Part shown: positions 23,183-31,313 of the stretch, in pieces | Layout of the letters: each line of letters starts with the position of its first letter | Position numbering within the stretch: the first letter of the stretch is position 1 | Assembly (NCBI RefSeq): GCF_002892795.1 | Contig: NZ_PJMC01000007.1 | Span: 124,001 to 188,000, forward strand | Source: Arthrobacter sp. AFG20 | GTDB lineage: Bacteria > Actinomycetota > Actinomycetes > Actinomycetales > Micrococcaceae | DNA length: 64,000 nucleotides | Direction: 5' to 3' | Notes under the pieces: model-generated | Told to the model about the DNA's origin: nothing | The model's input: only the letters and a program-made list of their open reading frames with translations | Databases searched by the model: none | Made by a program: the position numbers and the translations under genes

Positions 23183-24496
23183 ACCCGTCAGTTCATCCGG
23201 AGTGTGCGCGACCATTGCCGTGCGGACGGTCTTGCCCGTCTTCAGGTCGACGGCGTGAAGTTTCCGCGTTGCCGGCTCGGTTACATAGGCGGTGAAGCCC
23301 ACGACGTACAGGGTAGGCCGCGGGTCCTGCCACGCCTCCGGCTCCTGCCAGGCGGCAACGACGGGGATGGTGGACACGGCGGCGCCTGTCACCGGGTTGA
23401 GGACGTGCAGCGCGCCGTCCGTGCCGAGGACCAGCGCTTCCCCGGCCGGCCCGCGCCCCAGCGACCGGAATGAATAGCTCGTACCGAGGTCCACCAGCTT
23501 CATTGCCTTGGTTTCCGTGTTCACCAGCGAAATCCTGGTGGGCCGCTCCAGGACCGCGTCTTTGTCCACCTTGTAGTCCCCCAGCACCACGGGCGACGCC
23601 GGCGAGCCTGCCTGGTTGCCGATCCGGCCATAGGCGTCAGGACTGAAGATTTTGGAGAACCTGCCGTCCTTGAAAACCAGCATCCCGTCCTCACATCCGA
23701 AGATCACCGTGCCCTCGCCGGCCACTGCCTCGCCATGGACGCCGGGGCAGTTCTGGCTGCGGAGGATCTCCTTGCGGTCCGGACCAGCCTCCCTGCGGCC
23801 TGAATCCGTGGTCTCCCTGAGCAATGCCACGGCGTTGCGCGCGTCCTCGTCGCCCACGGTTACCAGCAGCTTCCCGTCCTCCAGCTCCACCGCTACGCCG
23901 TGGTGGGCCTCAGGTGCCGTGTAGGTGACCGTCTCCGGAAGGCCGTCCGCCGACAGTTCGTTCAGGGTGGCCGACTCGAAGGACTCCACCTTGCCGGACC
24001 CGTCGCTGAACAGGACAGTTCTTCCGGCATGCCGCACCACATGGCCGGGCTTGCTCGCCTCGAACGCGTAATCCGTCAGCGTAGGCCTGACGGCGTAGGA
24101 GTGGCCGTGATCGCCATGCCGATCGGTCCAGACGCCGGCGTCCAGAACACGGAACGAGTCATCCGCCGCCACCAGGACGTGGCGGCCGTCCCCGGCCGGG
24201 CTGATGCGGTTGTAGCCATCCAGCTCGACGTCCGCCACATGCTCGAGGGTCCCGGCGTCCAGCACTCCGATGCCGCCCGCGTAGCTGTACGTGAGGCGTG
24301 GTTTGGGGGCGCGAAGTTCCGCGGGTTCTGCGGTCTCGACGTTCTGGGAAGTGCCGGCAGGACCGTCGGCCGCCTCGTGACCGGGGCTTCCTGCGCAGCC
24401 AGAGAGGAGGAGGGCAGCTCCGCAGGCTGCCACCACCCGGACTGTGTGCGGCCTTGTGAACGGATGAGTGAAGGGCCTGGCGATGGATGCGTTCAT
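23171..24496 (-). CDS. aztD: Zinc metallochaperone AztD-like lipoprotein
   Basis: 441 residues from ATG 24496; an in-frame extension to 24607 would run through the Zur box and is rejected. The signal peptide ends in a lipobox (ALLLSGC, Cys34), so it is probably anchored to the outer face of the membrane. The rest is a beta-propeller with histidine clusters expected of zinc sites: DRHGDHGHSYAVRP, EAHHGVAV and QNCPGVHGEAV. AztD delivers zinc to the substrate-binding protein of the AztABC importer. No transporter gene is adjacent here. A 15-bp Zur-type palindrome lies upstream, so it should be made in zinc shortage. Confidence 0.85.
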   Translation of the reverse strand: MNASIARPFTHPFTRPHTVRVVAACGAALLLSGCAGSPGHEAADGPAGTSQNVETAEPAELRAPKPRLTYSYAGGIGVLDAGTLEHVADVELDGYNRISPAGDGRHVLVAADDSFRVLDAGVWTDRHGDHGHSYAVRPTLTDYAFEASKPGHVVRHAGRTVLFSDGSGKVESFESATLNELSADGLPETVTYTAPEAHHGVAVELEDGKLLVTVGDEDARNAVALLRETTDSGRREAGPDRKEILRSQNCPGVHGEAVAGEGTVIFGCEDGMLVFKDGRFSKIFSPDAYGRIGNQAGSPASPVVLGDYKVDKDAVLERPTRISLVNTETKAMKLVDLGTSYSFRSLGRGPAGEALVLGTDGALHVLNPVTGAAVSTIPVVAAWQEPEAWQDPRPTLYVVGFTAYVTEPATRKLHAVDLKTGKTVRTAMVAHTPDELTGVTG

Positions 24497-24558
24497 GCGG
24501 CCGCGCCGGCTGGTCGTAGGTCGGGCAGGAAGAACATGTCGTCTTGAGAGCATGGCAC

Positions 24559-24573
24559 TAATGATAATCATTA
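24559..24573. promoter_or_regulatory. Zur-type operator upstream of aztD
   Basis: TAATGATAATCATTA, a perfect palindrome (TAATGAT-A-ATCATTA) 63-77 bases upstream of the aztD start. It agrees in form with Fur-family/Zur boxes. A zinc chaperone as the target favours Zur over Fur. Confidence 0.8.
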
Positions 24574-24704
24574 TTAATAGGGTTCTGACCACTCCTCCCC
24601 CGTTCATGACGCCGGATGCACAGGCCGCCGGCCTTATGGCGTGCGGGATGGCGTTTGTGAAGGCCGGGATCTGCCCCGAGGACTGCGGTCAGTAAACTGC
24701 GACC

Positions 24705-25679
24705 ATGAGCGAGACTGCCGCCAACTCCGTAACCCTCCGCTTTCTTGCCGCCCCCATGGACGTGGGCCACAGCGGCTCCGTTGACGCGGGAACGGTGCTC
24801 GAGTGGGTGGACAAGGCGGCCTATGCGGCCGCGGTGGGCTGGGCCAAGTCCTACTGCGTCACCGCTTATGTGGGGAACATCCACTTCGCCGATCCGGTGA
24901 ACATCGGCGACATGGTGGAGGTCACCGCCACCATCGTCTATACGGGCCGCTCCTCCATGCATATCCGGACGGTGGTCTCCTCCGGGGATCCCAAGGGCGG
25001 GCCGGCCACCATGCGGAGCCAGTGCATGGTGATCTTCGTGGCGGTTGGCGAGGACGGGAAACCCATCCCGGTAAAGCAGTTCGAGCCGATAACGGCGGAA
25101 GAACTGGAACAGCGGGACCACGCCCTGGCACGGATCGGTATCCGAGAACAGATCGTCGAAGCCATGAGCGCCCAGGAATATACCGATGCCGGCACCGCGG
25201 AGCGCGTCGTCCTACGGTTTATGGCGGCCCCAACGGACGTGAACTGGGGCGGGAAAGTCCACGGCGGGATCGTCATGAAATGGATCGATGAGGCCGCATA
25301 TGTGTGCGCCTCACGCTACTGCGGCCGGGACACGGTGGCTGTCTTCTCCGGCGGAGTCCGGTTCTACCGGCCGCTGCTGATTGGGCACGTGGTGGAGGTG
25401 GAGGCCCGGCTCGTCTACACGGGCACCAAGGGCATGCACATTGCCGTACACGTCCGCTCCGGGGACCCCAAGGGCCGTGAACTGAACCTGACCACCTACT
25501 GCCTCACCGTGATGGTCGCCCGCGACGCCGAGGGCACCTCCGTCCCCATCCCTGCATGGACCCCCGCGTCCGAGGAGGACAAGCGGCTCCACGCCCATGC
25601 GCGGGAGCTCCTGGAGATCAGGGCAGCAGCCCCGGGGAACAGGCTGCCCAACCATCTCCTGCAGTCACAGCCGGGCTAA
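24705..25679 (+). CDS. Double-hotdog acyl-CoA thioesterase
   Basis: 324 residues made of two repeated hotdog (4HBT) domains. The first spans about 8-135 (LRFLAAPMDVGHSGSVDAGT, WVDKAAYAAAVGWAKSYCVT), the second about 165-295 (LRFMAAPTDVNWGGKVHGGI, WIDEAAYVCASRYCGRDTVA). Each has the TGRSSMHI or TGTKGMHIAVHVRSGDPKG strand pair. It hydrolyses acyl-CoA to free acid and CoA. Only the second repeat keeps the NWGGKVHGG helix start usual in active domains; the first has GHSGSVDAG. No ribosome binding site is obvious before ATG 24705. Confidence 0.92.
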   Translation: MSETAANSVTLRFLAAPMDVGHSGSVDAGTVLEWVDKAAYAAAVGWAKSYCVTAYVGNIHFADPVNIGDMVEVTATIVYTGRSSMHIRTVVSSGDPKGGPATMRSQCMVIFVAVGEDGKPIPVKQFEPITAEELEQRDHALARIGIREQIVEAMSAQEYTDAGTAERVVLRFMAAPTDVNWGGKVHGGIVMKWIDEAAYVCASRYCGRDTVAVFSGGVRFYRPLLIGHVVEVEARLVYTGTKGMHIAVHVRSGDPKGRELNLTTYCLTVMVARDAEGTSVPIPAWTPASEEDKRLHAHARELLEIRAAAPGNRLPNHLLQSQPG

Positions 25680-25689
25680 CACCGGCAGC

Positions 25690-27072
25690 CTAGAAGCCGC
25701 CGCCTCCGGCATCCCCCGCCATGTTGGCGAACCGCGAGTAGTGGCCCTGGAAGGCCACAACAATGTCCTTGGTGGGGCCGTTACGGTGCTTGGCGATGAG
25801 GATGTCCGCCTCGCCGGCGCGCGGAGACTCTTTGTCATAGACGTCTTCACGGTGCAGCAGGATCACCATGTCGGCGTCCTGCTCAATGGACCCCGATTCA
25901 CGCAGGTCGGAGACCATGGGTCGCTTGTCCTGCCGCTGCTCAGAACCACGGTTCAGCTGCGACAGGGCAATGACGGGGACCTGAAGTTCCTTGGCCAGCA
26001 GCTTCAGCGCACGCGAGAACTCGGAGACTTCCTGCTGGCGGGACTCCACCTTCTTGCCCGAGCTCATGAGCTGCAGGTAGTCGAGGATCACAAGCTTGAG
26101 GTCGTGCTGCTGCTTGAGGCGGCGGCACTTGGCGCGGATCTCCATGAGGGACATGTTGGGGCTGTCGTCAATGAACAGCGGGGCATCATTCATGCGCCCC
26201 ATGGTGGTGGCGATCTTGGACCACTGCTCGTCCTTGATGGTGCCCTTGCGGAGGTCCTGCAGGCCGATGGTGGCCTCGGCCGAAAGGAGGCGCATGGCGA
26301 TCTCATTACGGCCCATTTCGAGGGAGAACATCACCGTGGCGAGGTTGTTCTTGATGGCAGCCGAGCGGGCAAAGTCCAGCGCGAAGGTGGACTTACCCAC
26401 GGCAGGGCGGGCGGCAATGACGATCATCTGGCCCGGATGCAGCCCGTGCGTCAACTCGTCCAGCTCGTAGAAGCCGGTGGGAACGCCCACCATGCCCTCG
26501 CCGCGGTGGCCGGAGGCCTCGATCTCATCCACCGTGGACTCCATGACGTCCTTCAGGACGACGTAGTCTTCCGCGGTGCGGCGCTCGGCGACCGCGTAGA
26601 CCTCCGCCTGGGCCTGGTTGACCAGGTCTTCGACTTCGCCGTCCTGGCCGTAGCCGAGCTGCACGATCTTGGTGCCGGCATTGACCAGCCGCCGGAGCAC
26701 GGCCCGCTCGGCGACGATCTCGGCGTAGTAGCCTGCATTCGCGGCTGTGGGTACCGTCTGAATGAGCTCATGGAGGTAGGCCGGTCCGCCGATCCGGTTG
26801 ATCTCCCCGCGCTTGGTCAGCTCATCCGACACCGTGACGGCATCTGCGGGTTCTCCGCGGCCGTAGAGGTCGATGACGGCCTCATAGATGGTTTCGTGGG
26901 CCGGGCGGTAGAAGTCCTGCCCGCGCAGGATCTCAACCACGTCCGCAATGGCGTCCTTGGAGAGCATCATGCCGCCCAGGACGGACTGCTCCGCCGGTAT
27001 GTCCTGGGGAGGCTTACGGCTGCCTTCGGATTCGCGGGTACCTTCGATTGAGTCCAGGTGCGTAACTGACAA
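25690..27072 (-). CDS. dnaB: Replicative DNA helicase DnaB
   Basis: 460 residues. The start is set at TTG 27072 (GGAGG nine bases upstream; product begins SVTHLDSIEG). An open frame continues 61 codons upstream to 27255 but has low-quality sequence and overlaps DnaA-box DNA. The N-terminal domain (PPQDIPAEQSVLGGMMLSKD) contacts primase. The RecA-like motor domain carries Walker A ARPAVGKST at 221-229, Walker B region LVILDYLQLM, and the C-terminal arginine-finger region with KHRNGPTKDIVVAFQGH. No intein is present. It forms the hexameric ring that unwinds the replication fork. It normally follows rplI; here about 3.4 kb of other genes intervene. Confidence 0.97.
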   Translation of the reverse strand: MSVTHLDSIEGTRESEGSRKPPQDIPAEQSVLGGMMLSKDAIADVVEILRGQDFYRPAHETIYEAVIDLYGRGEPADAVTVSDELTKRGEINRIGGPAYLHELIQTVPTAANAGYYAEIVAERAVLRRLVNAGTKIVQLGYGQDGEVEDLVNQAQAEVYAVAERRTAEDYVVLKDVMESTVDEIEASGHRGEGMVGVPTGFYELDELTHGLHPGQMIVIAARPAVGKSTFALDFARSAAIKNNLATVMFSLEMGRNEIAMRLLSAEATIGLQDLRKGTIKDEQWSKIATTMGRMNDAPLFIDDSPNMSLMEIRAKCRRLKQQHDLKLVILDYLQLMSSGKKVESRQQEVSEFSRALKLLAKELQVPVIALSQLNRGSEQRQDKRPMVSDLRESGSIEQDADMVILLHREDVYDKESPRAGEADILIAKHRNGPTKDIVVAFQGHYSRFANMAGDAGGGGF

Positions 27073-27789
27073 AGCTGCCGTCCTCCATTGTGTCCGCAGT
27101 CCGTGCAGGAGGACTGCGGCGCGTGTGCCGTGTGCCGCGGGTGTGCCGCGCAGCGGAACTGCTGCCCGGGCTAATGCAACTACACCAGCAGGCCCTGACA
27201 TTCTTCGGTCCGGGCCATTGAACCGTTGGCGACGCCTCATCCACAGGTTTTCCACAGGGCAGGACTGATCACCCGGAGTCCGGCTCTCGGCTGGCCCCGG
27301 TCGTCAGGCCGGAAGGGAAAACTCACCCGAATGGGGTGTCTCCGCTACGTTAGCGCCCGCCTGCCCACTCACAAAGCCCGCAGTTTCGCACCTCTGTGGA
27401 TAACCTGTGCACAAGATACTGCTGCTTGTGCACAGCCTGTGGGGGAAGCTGTGGATAGAAATTTTCTTTTCGGCTTATATGCGGTCTGACCTGGGGAAAC
27501 GCTCTCATTTTCCTGTGGACTAATTAAACTTTTGCGCATACCTTCATCCACAGCCGTAAGCGACCGCTGGGGATACCGGCCGGTAATTCCAGCGCCAGAG
27601 GGCGTTTTCGCCCCCTACATACCCATTCTGTGATACGGGTCACCGGCATATGTCCGAGTCCGTTCCCATATGCATGCCGCACGGATGAATCTTGCTGTCC
27701 GGGGTCATGACCGGCATCACGGGCGGAACGCACCATGCGTAGCCGGGCATATGCTGTGGATAACGCGGATCTGGCGTTAAGCTCTAGGT
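27073..27789. promoter_or_regulatory. 717-base intergenic region rich in DnaA boxes
   Basis: No gene is supported. On the minus strand TTATCCACA (perfect DnaA box) occurs at 27395-27403 and 27755-27763, and CTATCCACA at 27450-27458. On the plus strand TCATCCACA occurs at 27237-27245 and 27544-27552, and TTTTCCACA at 27248-27256. Between boxes lies a perfect 11-bp inverted repeat, CTGTGCACAAG (27405-27415) and CTTGTGCACAG (27425-27435). It may serve as a dnaB regulatory region, a DnaA-titration site, or part of an origin-like element. Confidence 0.75.
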
Positions 27790-28200
27790 ATGGGCGACGT
27801 TCTGACAGTCTTGGTTCCTGCCCTTATCCTTGCCGCAGCCCTCTGGGCTCTCGCTACGGCACTGAAGCCGCGTGACGGGGGCATGTCCGACGCGGACCGC
27901 TACCAGCTGGATCTGGCAAGGCGTTCCCAAGCCCACTACGCAGCTCAGGTTCAGGCAGCCATGGCGGCGCGGGCACGCCTGGAGGCTGCGGCCCTGCCGA
28001 GCCAGAACCGGCAACAGCAGATCCAGCAGCAGAACCAGCATCCTGCGGCACTTGCGACCGGGGGCACGCTGGACCCGCAGCTGGCGCTGCAGCTGCAGAC
28101 ATTGGTGCGCAACGGGCAGAAGCTCCAGGCCATCAGGCTTTTGCGCCAGGCCACCCACTCCAACCTTTTGACCGCCAAGCAATATGTAGATCGGCTGTAA
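27790..28200 (+). CDS. Membrane-anchored protein with ribosomal L7/L12 C-terminal-like motif
   Basis: 136 residues. One N-terminal helix (VLTVLVPALILAAALWALAT) is followed by a Gln/Ala-rich linker (SQNRQQQIQQQNQHP) and a C-terminal unit LQTLVRNGQKLQAIRLLRQA with TAKQYVDRL. That unit follows the helix-turn-helix pattern of the L7/L12 C-terminal domain (IKxxRxxTGLGLKEAK). The linker probably leaves the unit in the cytoplasm near the membrane. The stop is two bases before the next gene, a paralogue. Function unknown. Confidence 0.75.
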   Translation: MGDVLTVLVPALILAAALWALATALKPRDGGMSDADRYQLDLARRSQAHYAAQVQAAMAARARLEAAALPSQNRQQQIQQQNQHPAALATGGTLDPQLALQLQTLVRNGQKLQAIRLLRQATHSNLLTAKQYVDRL

Positions 28201-28202
28201 CA

Positions 28203-28769
28203 ATGGAATCGCTCCTGATCCCCTTCCTGATCCTCGTGGCCGTTGCTGTGGCCGTGGCACTCACGGCACGTGCGTTGGGCCATCGCCGGCGCACGGTCAG
28301 GGAACCGGCCAAACCGCCTGTGGAGTCCGCCGAGCTGGCAAGGGAAGCCGCAGCCAAGCTGTCCGAGGATGAACACCGGCGGCTGTACGCGCTCATCGCC
28401 CAGGGCCAGGCCATGGCTGCGATCAAGCTGTTCTACGAGGTGTCAGGGCAGGGCTTGCGCGCATCACGGGACGCGGTAGCCGCGCTGGCGGCCCACCCGC
28501 AGTCTTTCCGCTCGCCGGCCCAGGAACCCAGCGAACCCGAGGACGACGACGAGCCACCGCAGCGGTTCCCGTACCGGTACCGGGCCATAGCCAGCAAGGG
28601 CGATGTCACCCGGGAGGTCAGCAGCAACATGCTAAATGACGAGATCTACGGCCGCATCCGCACACTCGCCAAGAGCGGCAACGTTGAAGCTGCTGCCACT
28701 GCGCTGACCCGGCACTCGGACATCACCATGAAGCAGGCGCGCGAATTTATCGCCCTGCTGGACGACTAA
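28203..28769 (+). CDS. Membrane-anchored protein with two L7/L12-like motifs
   Basis: 188 residues. The N-terminal helix is LLIPFLILVAVAVAVALTAR. A first L7/L12-like unit follows near 60-97 (LYALIAQGQAMAAIKLFYEV, then GLRASRDAVAAL), then an acidic linker (EPSEPEDDDEPPQRFP), and a second unit at 147-188 (IYGRIRTLAKSGNVEAAATA, ITMKQAREFIALLDD). It is paralogous to, and co-transcribed with, the preceding gene. It probably binds a protein partner via these hairpins; the partner is unknown. Confidence 0.75.
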   Translation: MESLLIPFLILVAVAVAVALTARALGHRRRTVREPAKPPVESAELAREAAAKLSEDEHRRLYALIAQGQAMAAIKLFYEVSGQGLRASRDAVAALAAHPQSFRSPAQEPSEPEDDDEPPQRFPYRYRAIASKGDVTREVSSNMLNDEIYGRIRTLAKSGNVEAAATALTRHSDITMKQAREFIALLDD

Positions 28770-28792
28770 TTACCGCCGCTGCCCGGAGCCAC

Positions 28793-29155
28793 TCAAAAGT
28801 CGAACAGATCCCCCAGCCAGCCTTCCTTCTTCTTATGGCGGCGGCGGTCATAGTCGCGGTCGTATCCCTTGCCGTAGTTCCGGTCGTCGTGGCGCGGCTG
28901 GTCCCGCCGCAGCTCGTCACGCCGCGGTTCAAAGTTGCGGTACAGCGGCGGAGGTGCCGTGCCAGGCGCAGGTGACGCCGCTGCAGGGGGAACGGGCGCG
29001 GCAGGTGCCGCCGGCGCCCCGGTGTTGACGCGGTCGATGATCTTGTCCAGTTCACCGCGGTCCAGCCACACACCCCGGCACTGCGGGCAGTAGTCAATTT
29101 CCACGCCGCTGCGTTCGCTCATGACCAAGTCTGAAGAATCAATGGGACATTTCAT
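28793..29155 (-). CDS. TFIIB-type zinc-ribbon protein
   Basis: 120 residues from the ATG at 29155; a start three codons upstream is possible. One zinc ribbon at the start: MKCPIDSSDLVMSERSGVEI then DYCPQCRGVWLDRGELDKII, with CxxD in place of the usual CxxC in the first knuckle. A Pro/Ala linker leads to a highly charged tail (DDRNYGKGYDRDYDRRRHKK) ending in WLGDLFDF. It belongs to the zf-TFIIB domain group found widely in bacteria; function unknown. Confidence 0.82.
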   Translation of the reverse strand: MKCPIDSSDLVMSERSGVEIDYCPQCRGVWLDRGELDKIIDRVNTGAPAAPAAPVPPAAASPAPGTAPPPLYRNFEPRRDELRRDQPRHDDRNYGKGYDRDYDRRRHKKKEGWLGDLFDF

Positions 29156-29192
29156 GCCCGGCACAACGAGCGGGTGCTGCGATTAGTTCGCG

Positions 29193-29819
29193 TTACCGCC
29201 CGCCTGAGATCCCGGCCAGCAGCTGTTCAAAGGGCAGTGACTCCAGCAGCGCGGGTTTGGGGCCTGGCTGGCCCCCTTCCAAAAGCTGACTGAACTCGGC
29301 AGCCGCCCGTTCTATCCGCACCGAAAGGGGGGTACCGCCGTCGTCCGTGTTTCCCCAGTCCTGGGGCCCGGCGAAGACGGCCGTGGCGGCGGTCCGCGTG
29401 CGGAGGTAGCTGAAGAGCGGGCGCATGGCGTGGTCGAGCACCATCTGGTGGCGGTCCGTTCCGCCGGTGGCCGCCAGGAGGGCCGCTTTGCCGTCCAATG
29501 ACTTGGGGTCGAGGACGTCAATGAAGGACTTAAACAGGCCGCTGTAGGATGCACTGAACACCGGTGAGACCGCAATGATGCCGTCGGAGGCCTCGACGCC
29601 GGCGATCACCTCTGCCAGCCGGGGTGGGGCAAAACCCGTGACGAAGTTGTTGGCGATGTCCACGGCCAGGTCGCGGAGCTCCACGACGTCGGTGGTCACC
29701 TCGTAGCCGGCGGTAGCCAGCTCCCGCGTGGCGGCGGCGGCCAGCTGGTCGGCCAGCAGGCGGGTCGACGACGGCACTCCCAGTCCGGCGGACAGAACGG
29801 TAATGCGGCGGGTCTCCAT
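29193..29819 (-). CDS. NADPH-dependent FMN reductase
   Basis: 208 residues from ATG 29819 (GAGGAG seven bases upstream). Flavodoxin-like fold: RRITVLSAGLGVPSSTRLLA phosphate loop, then DGIIAVSPVFSASYSGLFKS, then KAALLAATGGTDRHQMVLDH. Fits the MsuE/CE1759-type NAD(P)H:FMN oxidoreductases that supply reduced flavin to monooxygenases. No monooxygenase is adjacent. A short palindrome precedes it. Confidence 0.88.
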   Translation of the reverse strand: METRRITVLSAGLGVPSSTRLLADQLAAAATRELATAGYEVTTDVVELRDLAVDIANNFVTGFAPPRLAEVIAGVEASDGIIAVSPVFSASYSGLFKSFIDVLDPKSLDGKAALLAATGGTDRHQMVLDHAMRPLFSYLRTRTAATAVFAGPQDWGNTDDGGTPLSVRIERAAAEFSQLLEGGQPGPKPALLESLPFEQLLAGISGGR

Positions 29820-29846
29820 GGCGGTCTCCTCTGATTGGCGCTGTAT

Positions 29847-29858
29847 ATGCATTTGCAT
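29847..29858. promoter_or_regulatory. Short palindrome upstream of the FMN reductase
   Basis: ATGCA-TT-TGCAT in an A/T-rich stretch 28-39 bases before the start codon; a possible operator or part of the promoter. Confidence 0.4.
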
Positions 29859-29927
29859 CTAATCACTCAACCGGGCAGGTCCGCCCTTTATTCCGCCACA
29901 CGGTAAACCGCCCGGTACACTGCGTCC

Positions 29928-30350
29928 ATGGCGGAAAACAAGACACAAGTGACAGGGGTTTCAGCGGACGACTTCATCGCGGCTGTGGAGCACCCTGTGC
30001 GCCTGCACGACGCCCTGCGGCTGCGTACCCTCATGGCGGAACTGACGGGTCAGGAACCTGAGATGTGGGGTCCCACCATCGTCGGATTCGGCAAGGTGCA
30101 CTACAAGTACGCCACCGGGCGCGAAGGGGACACTGCGGCGGTGGGGTTCTCTCCCCGCAAGGCCAGCCTCTCGCTGTACGGCCTGACGAATGCGCCGGAG
30201 TCGGCCGCGCTCCTCGACCGTCTGGGAAAACACAAGACCGGCGCCGGCTGCCTCTATATCAACAAGCTGGCTGACGTCGAAGAAGCCGTGCTGGCCGAGC
30301 TGATCAGCATCGGCTACCGCTACTGCACCACGGTCCTGCACCAACCGTAG
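29928..30350 (+). CDS. DUF1801 domain protein
   Basis: 140 residues with the family layout: LRTLMAELTGQEPEMWGPTI, then VGFGKVHYKYATGREGD, then AAVGFSPRKASLSLYGL and HKTGAGCLYINKLADVE. Small cytoplasmic protein of the YdhG-like superfamily; role not known. It converges on rplI with a hairpin between them. Confidence 0.9.
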   Translation: MAENKTQVTGVSADDFIAAVEHPVRLHDALRLRTLMAELTGQEPEMWGPTIVGFGKVHYKYATGREGDTAAVGFSPRKASLSLYGLTNAPESAALLDRLGKHKTGAGCLYINKLADVEEAVLAELISIGYRYCTTVLHQP

Positions 30351-30382
30351 GCCGCCGGCCTAAACCTGCCGGAAATGACGAA

Positions 30383-30424
30383 GCCCCCGCCGTCGGCTTC
30401 CCGGAGGAATCCGACGACGGGGGC
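30383..30424. terminator. Hairpin between DUF1801 gene and rplI
   Basis: GCCCCCGCCGTCGG and CCGACGACGGGGGC form a 14-bp stem with one mismatch and a 14-base loop. It serves the end of the ribosomal operon on the minus strand and probably the DUF1801 gene too. Confidence 0.75.
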
Positions 30425-30472
30425 CGTCAGCAGTTCAGGACTGCGAAGTAGATCCGGCAAACGCCGGACCTA

Positions 30473-30925
30473 CTACTTGCCTGCGACTACGTCGAGTTCG
30501 ATCACAGCGGCAACGTCGTCGTGCAGACGGACGTTGGCCTGGTAGGAACCAACCGACTTGATGTGAGCCGGCAGTTCAACCTTGCGCTTGTCGATGCTGC
30601 CAAGGCCTGCGGCCTCAACAGCGTCGGCGACGTCGGCCTGCTTGACCGTGCCGAACAGGCGACCGCTTTCGCCGGCCTTGACAACCAGCTTGACCGGCTT
30701 GGCGGACAGAGCGGCGGCCTGCTTCTGAGCATCTTCCAGGGAAGCGTGCTCGCGGGCGACGCGGGCAGCCTTGATGGACTCAACCTGCTTCTCGCCACCC
30801 TTGGACCAGGTCAGGGCGAAACCGCGGGGCAGCAGGTAGTTACGTGCGTAACCGTCCTTGACCTCGACAACGTCGCCAGCAGCACCGAGACCGGTTACTT
30901 CGTGGGTCAGAATGAGCTTTGCCAT
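30473..30925 (-). CDS. rplI: 50S ribosomal protein L9
   Basis: 150 residues: [20 protein letters not shown], then [16 protein letters not shown] (the conserved N-domain loop), a long connecting helix, and the C-domain [20 protein letters not shown] with [15 protein letters not shown]9 binds 23S rRNA domain V near the L1 stalk. Last gene of rpsF-ssb-rpsR-rplI, 18 bases after rpsR. Confidence 0.97.
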   Translation of the reverse strand: MAKLILTHEVTGLGAAGDVVEVKDGYARNYLLPRGFALTWSKGGEKQVESIKAARVAREHASLEDAQKQAAALSAKPVKLVVKAGESGRLFGTVKQADVADAVEAAGLGSIDKRKVELPAHIKSVGSYQANVRLHDDVAAVIELDVVAGK

Positions 30926-30943
30926 GTTAGTTAATCCCTTTCC

Positions 30944-31183
30944 TTAGCCCCGGCCAGCGCCGGAGTAGGGCAGCAGGGCAACTTCGCGGGCGTTCTTGAT
31001 TGCCTGGGCGATCTTGCGCTGCTCCTGCACCGTAACGCCAGTGACGCGACGGGCGCGGATCTTTCCGCGGTCGGAGATGAACTTGCGCAGCAATGCTACG
31101 TCCTTGTAGTCGATGACAGTGATGTCAGCGGCCTTCAAGGGGTTGGACTTTGGTTTGGGCTTACGGAGTTCAGCCTTAGCCAT
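30944..31183 (-). CDS. rpsR: 30S ribosomal protein S18
   Basis: 79 residues: [20 protein letters not shown] and [20 protein letters not shown] are the core of S18. It lacks the CxxC zinc ligands seen in zinc-dependent S18 forms, so this is the zinc-independent type. It forms a dimer with S6 on the platform of the small subunit; S6 is encoded in the same operon. Confidence 0.97.
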   Translation of the reverse strand: MAKAELRKPKPKSNPLKAADITVIDYKDVALLRKFISDRGKIRARRVTGVTVQEQRKIAQAIKNAREVALLPYSGAGRG

Positions 31184-31313
31184 CGTGGAGCTCCTATTCT
31201 AGGGAGCCCGTGAATCGTGATCCACGGGATGGTGGTGGTCCGACCGCGGCCTGCTCGGAGAGTGCCATATGGAACGCTCTGCCGGATGCTGCGCCGGACC
31301 TTATGTTTGTTGT

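Noticed and set aside
25597..27051. 484-residue + strand open frame opposite dnaB
   Set aside because: No motifs; dnaB on the other strand is unmistakable.
27073..27789. Chromosomal origin oriC
   Set aside because: dnaA, dnaN and rpmH are absent from the flanks and the box count is modest; reported only as a DnaA-box cluster.
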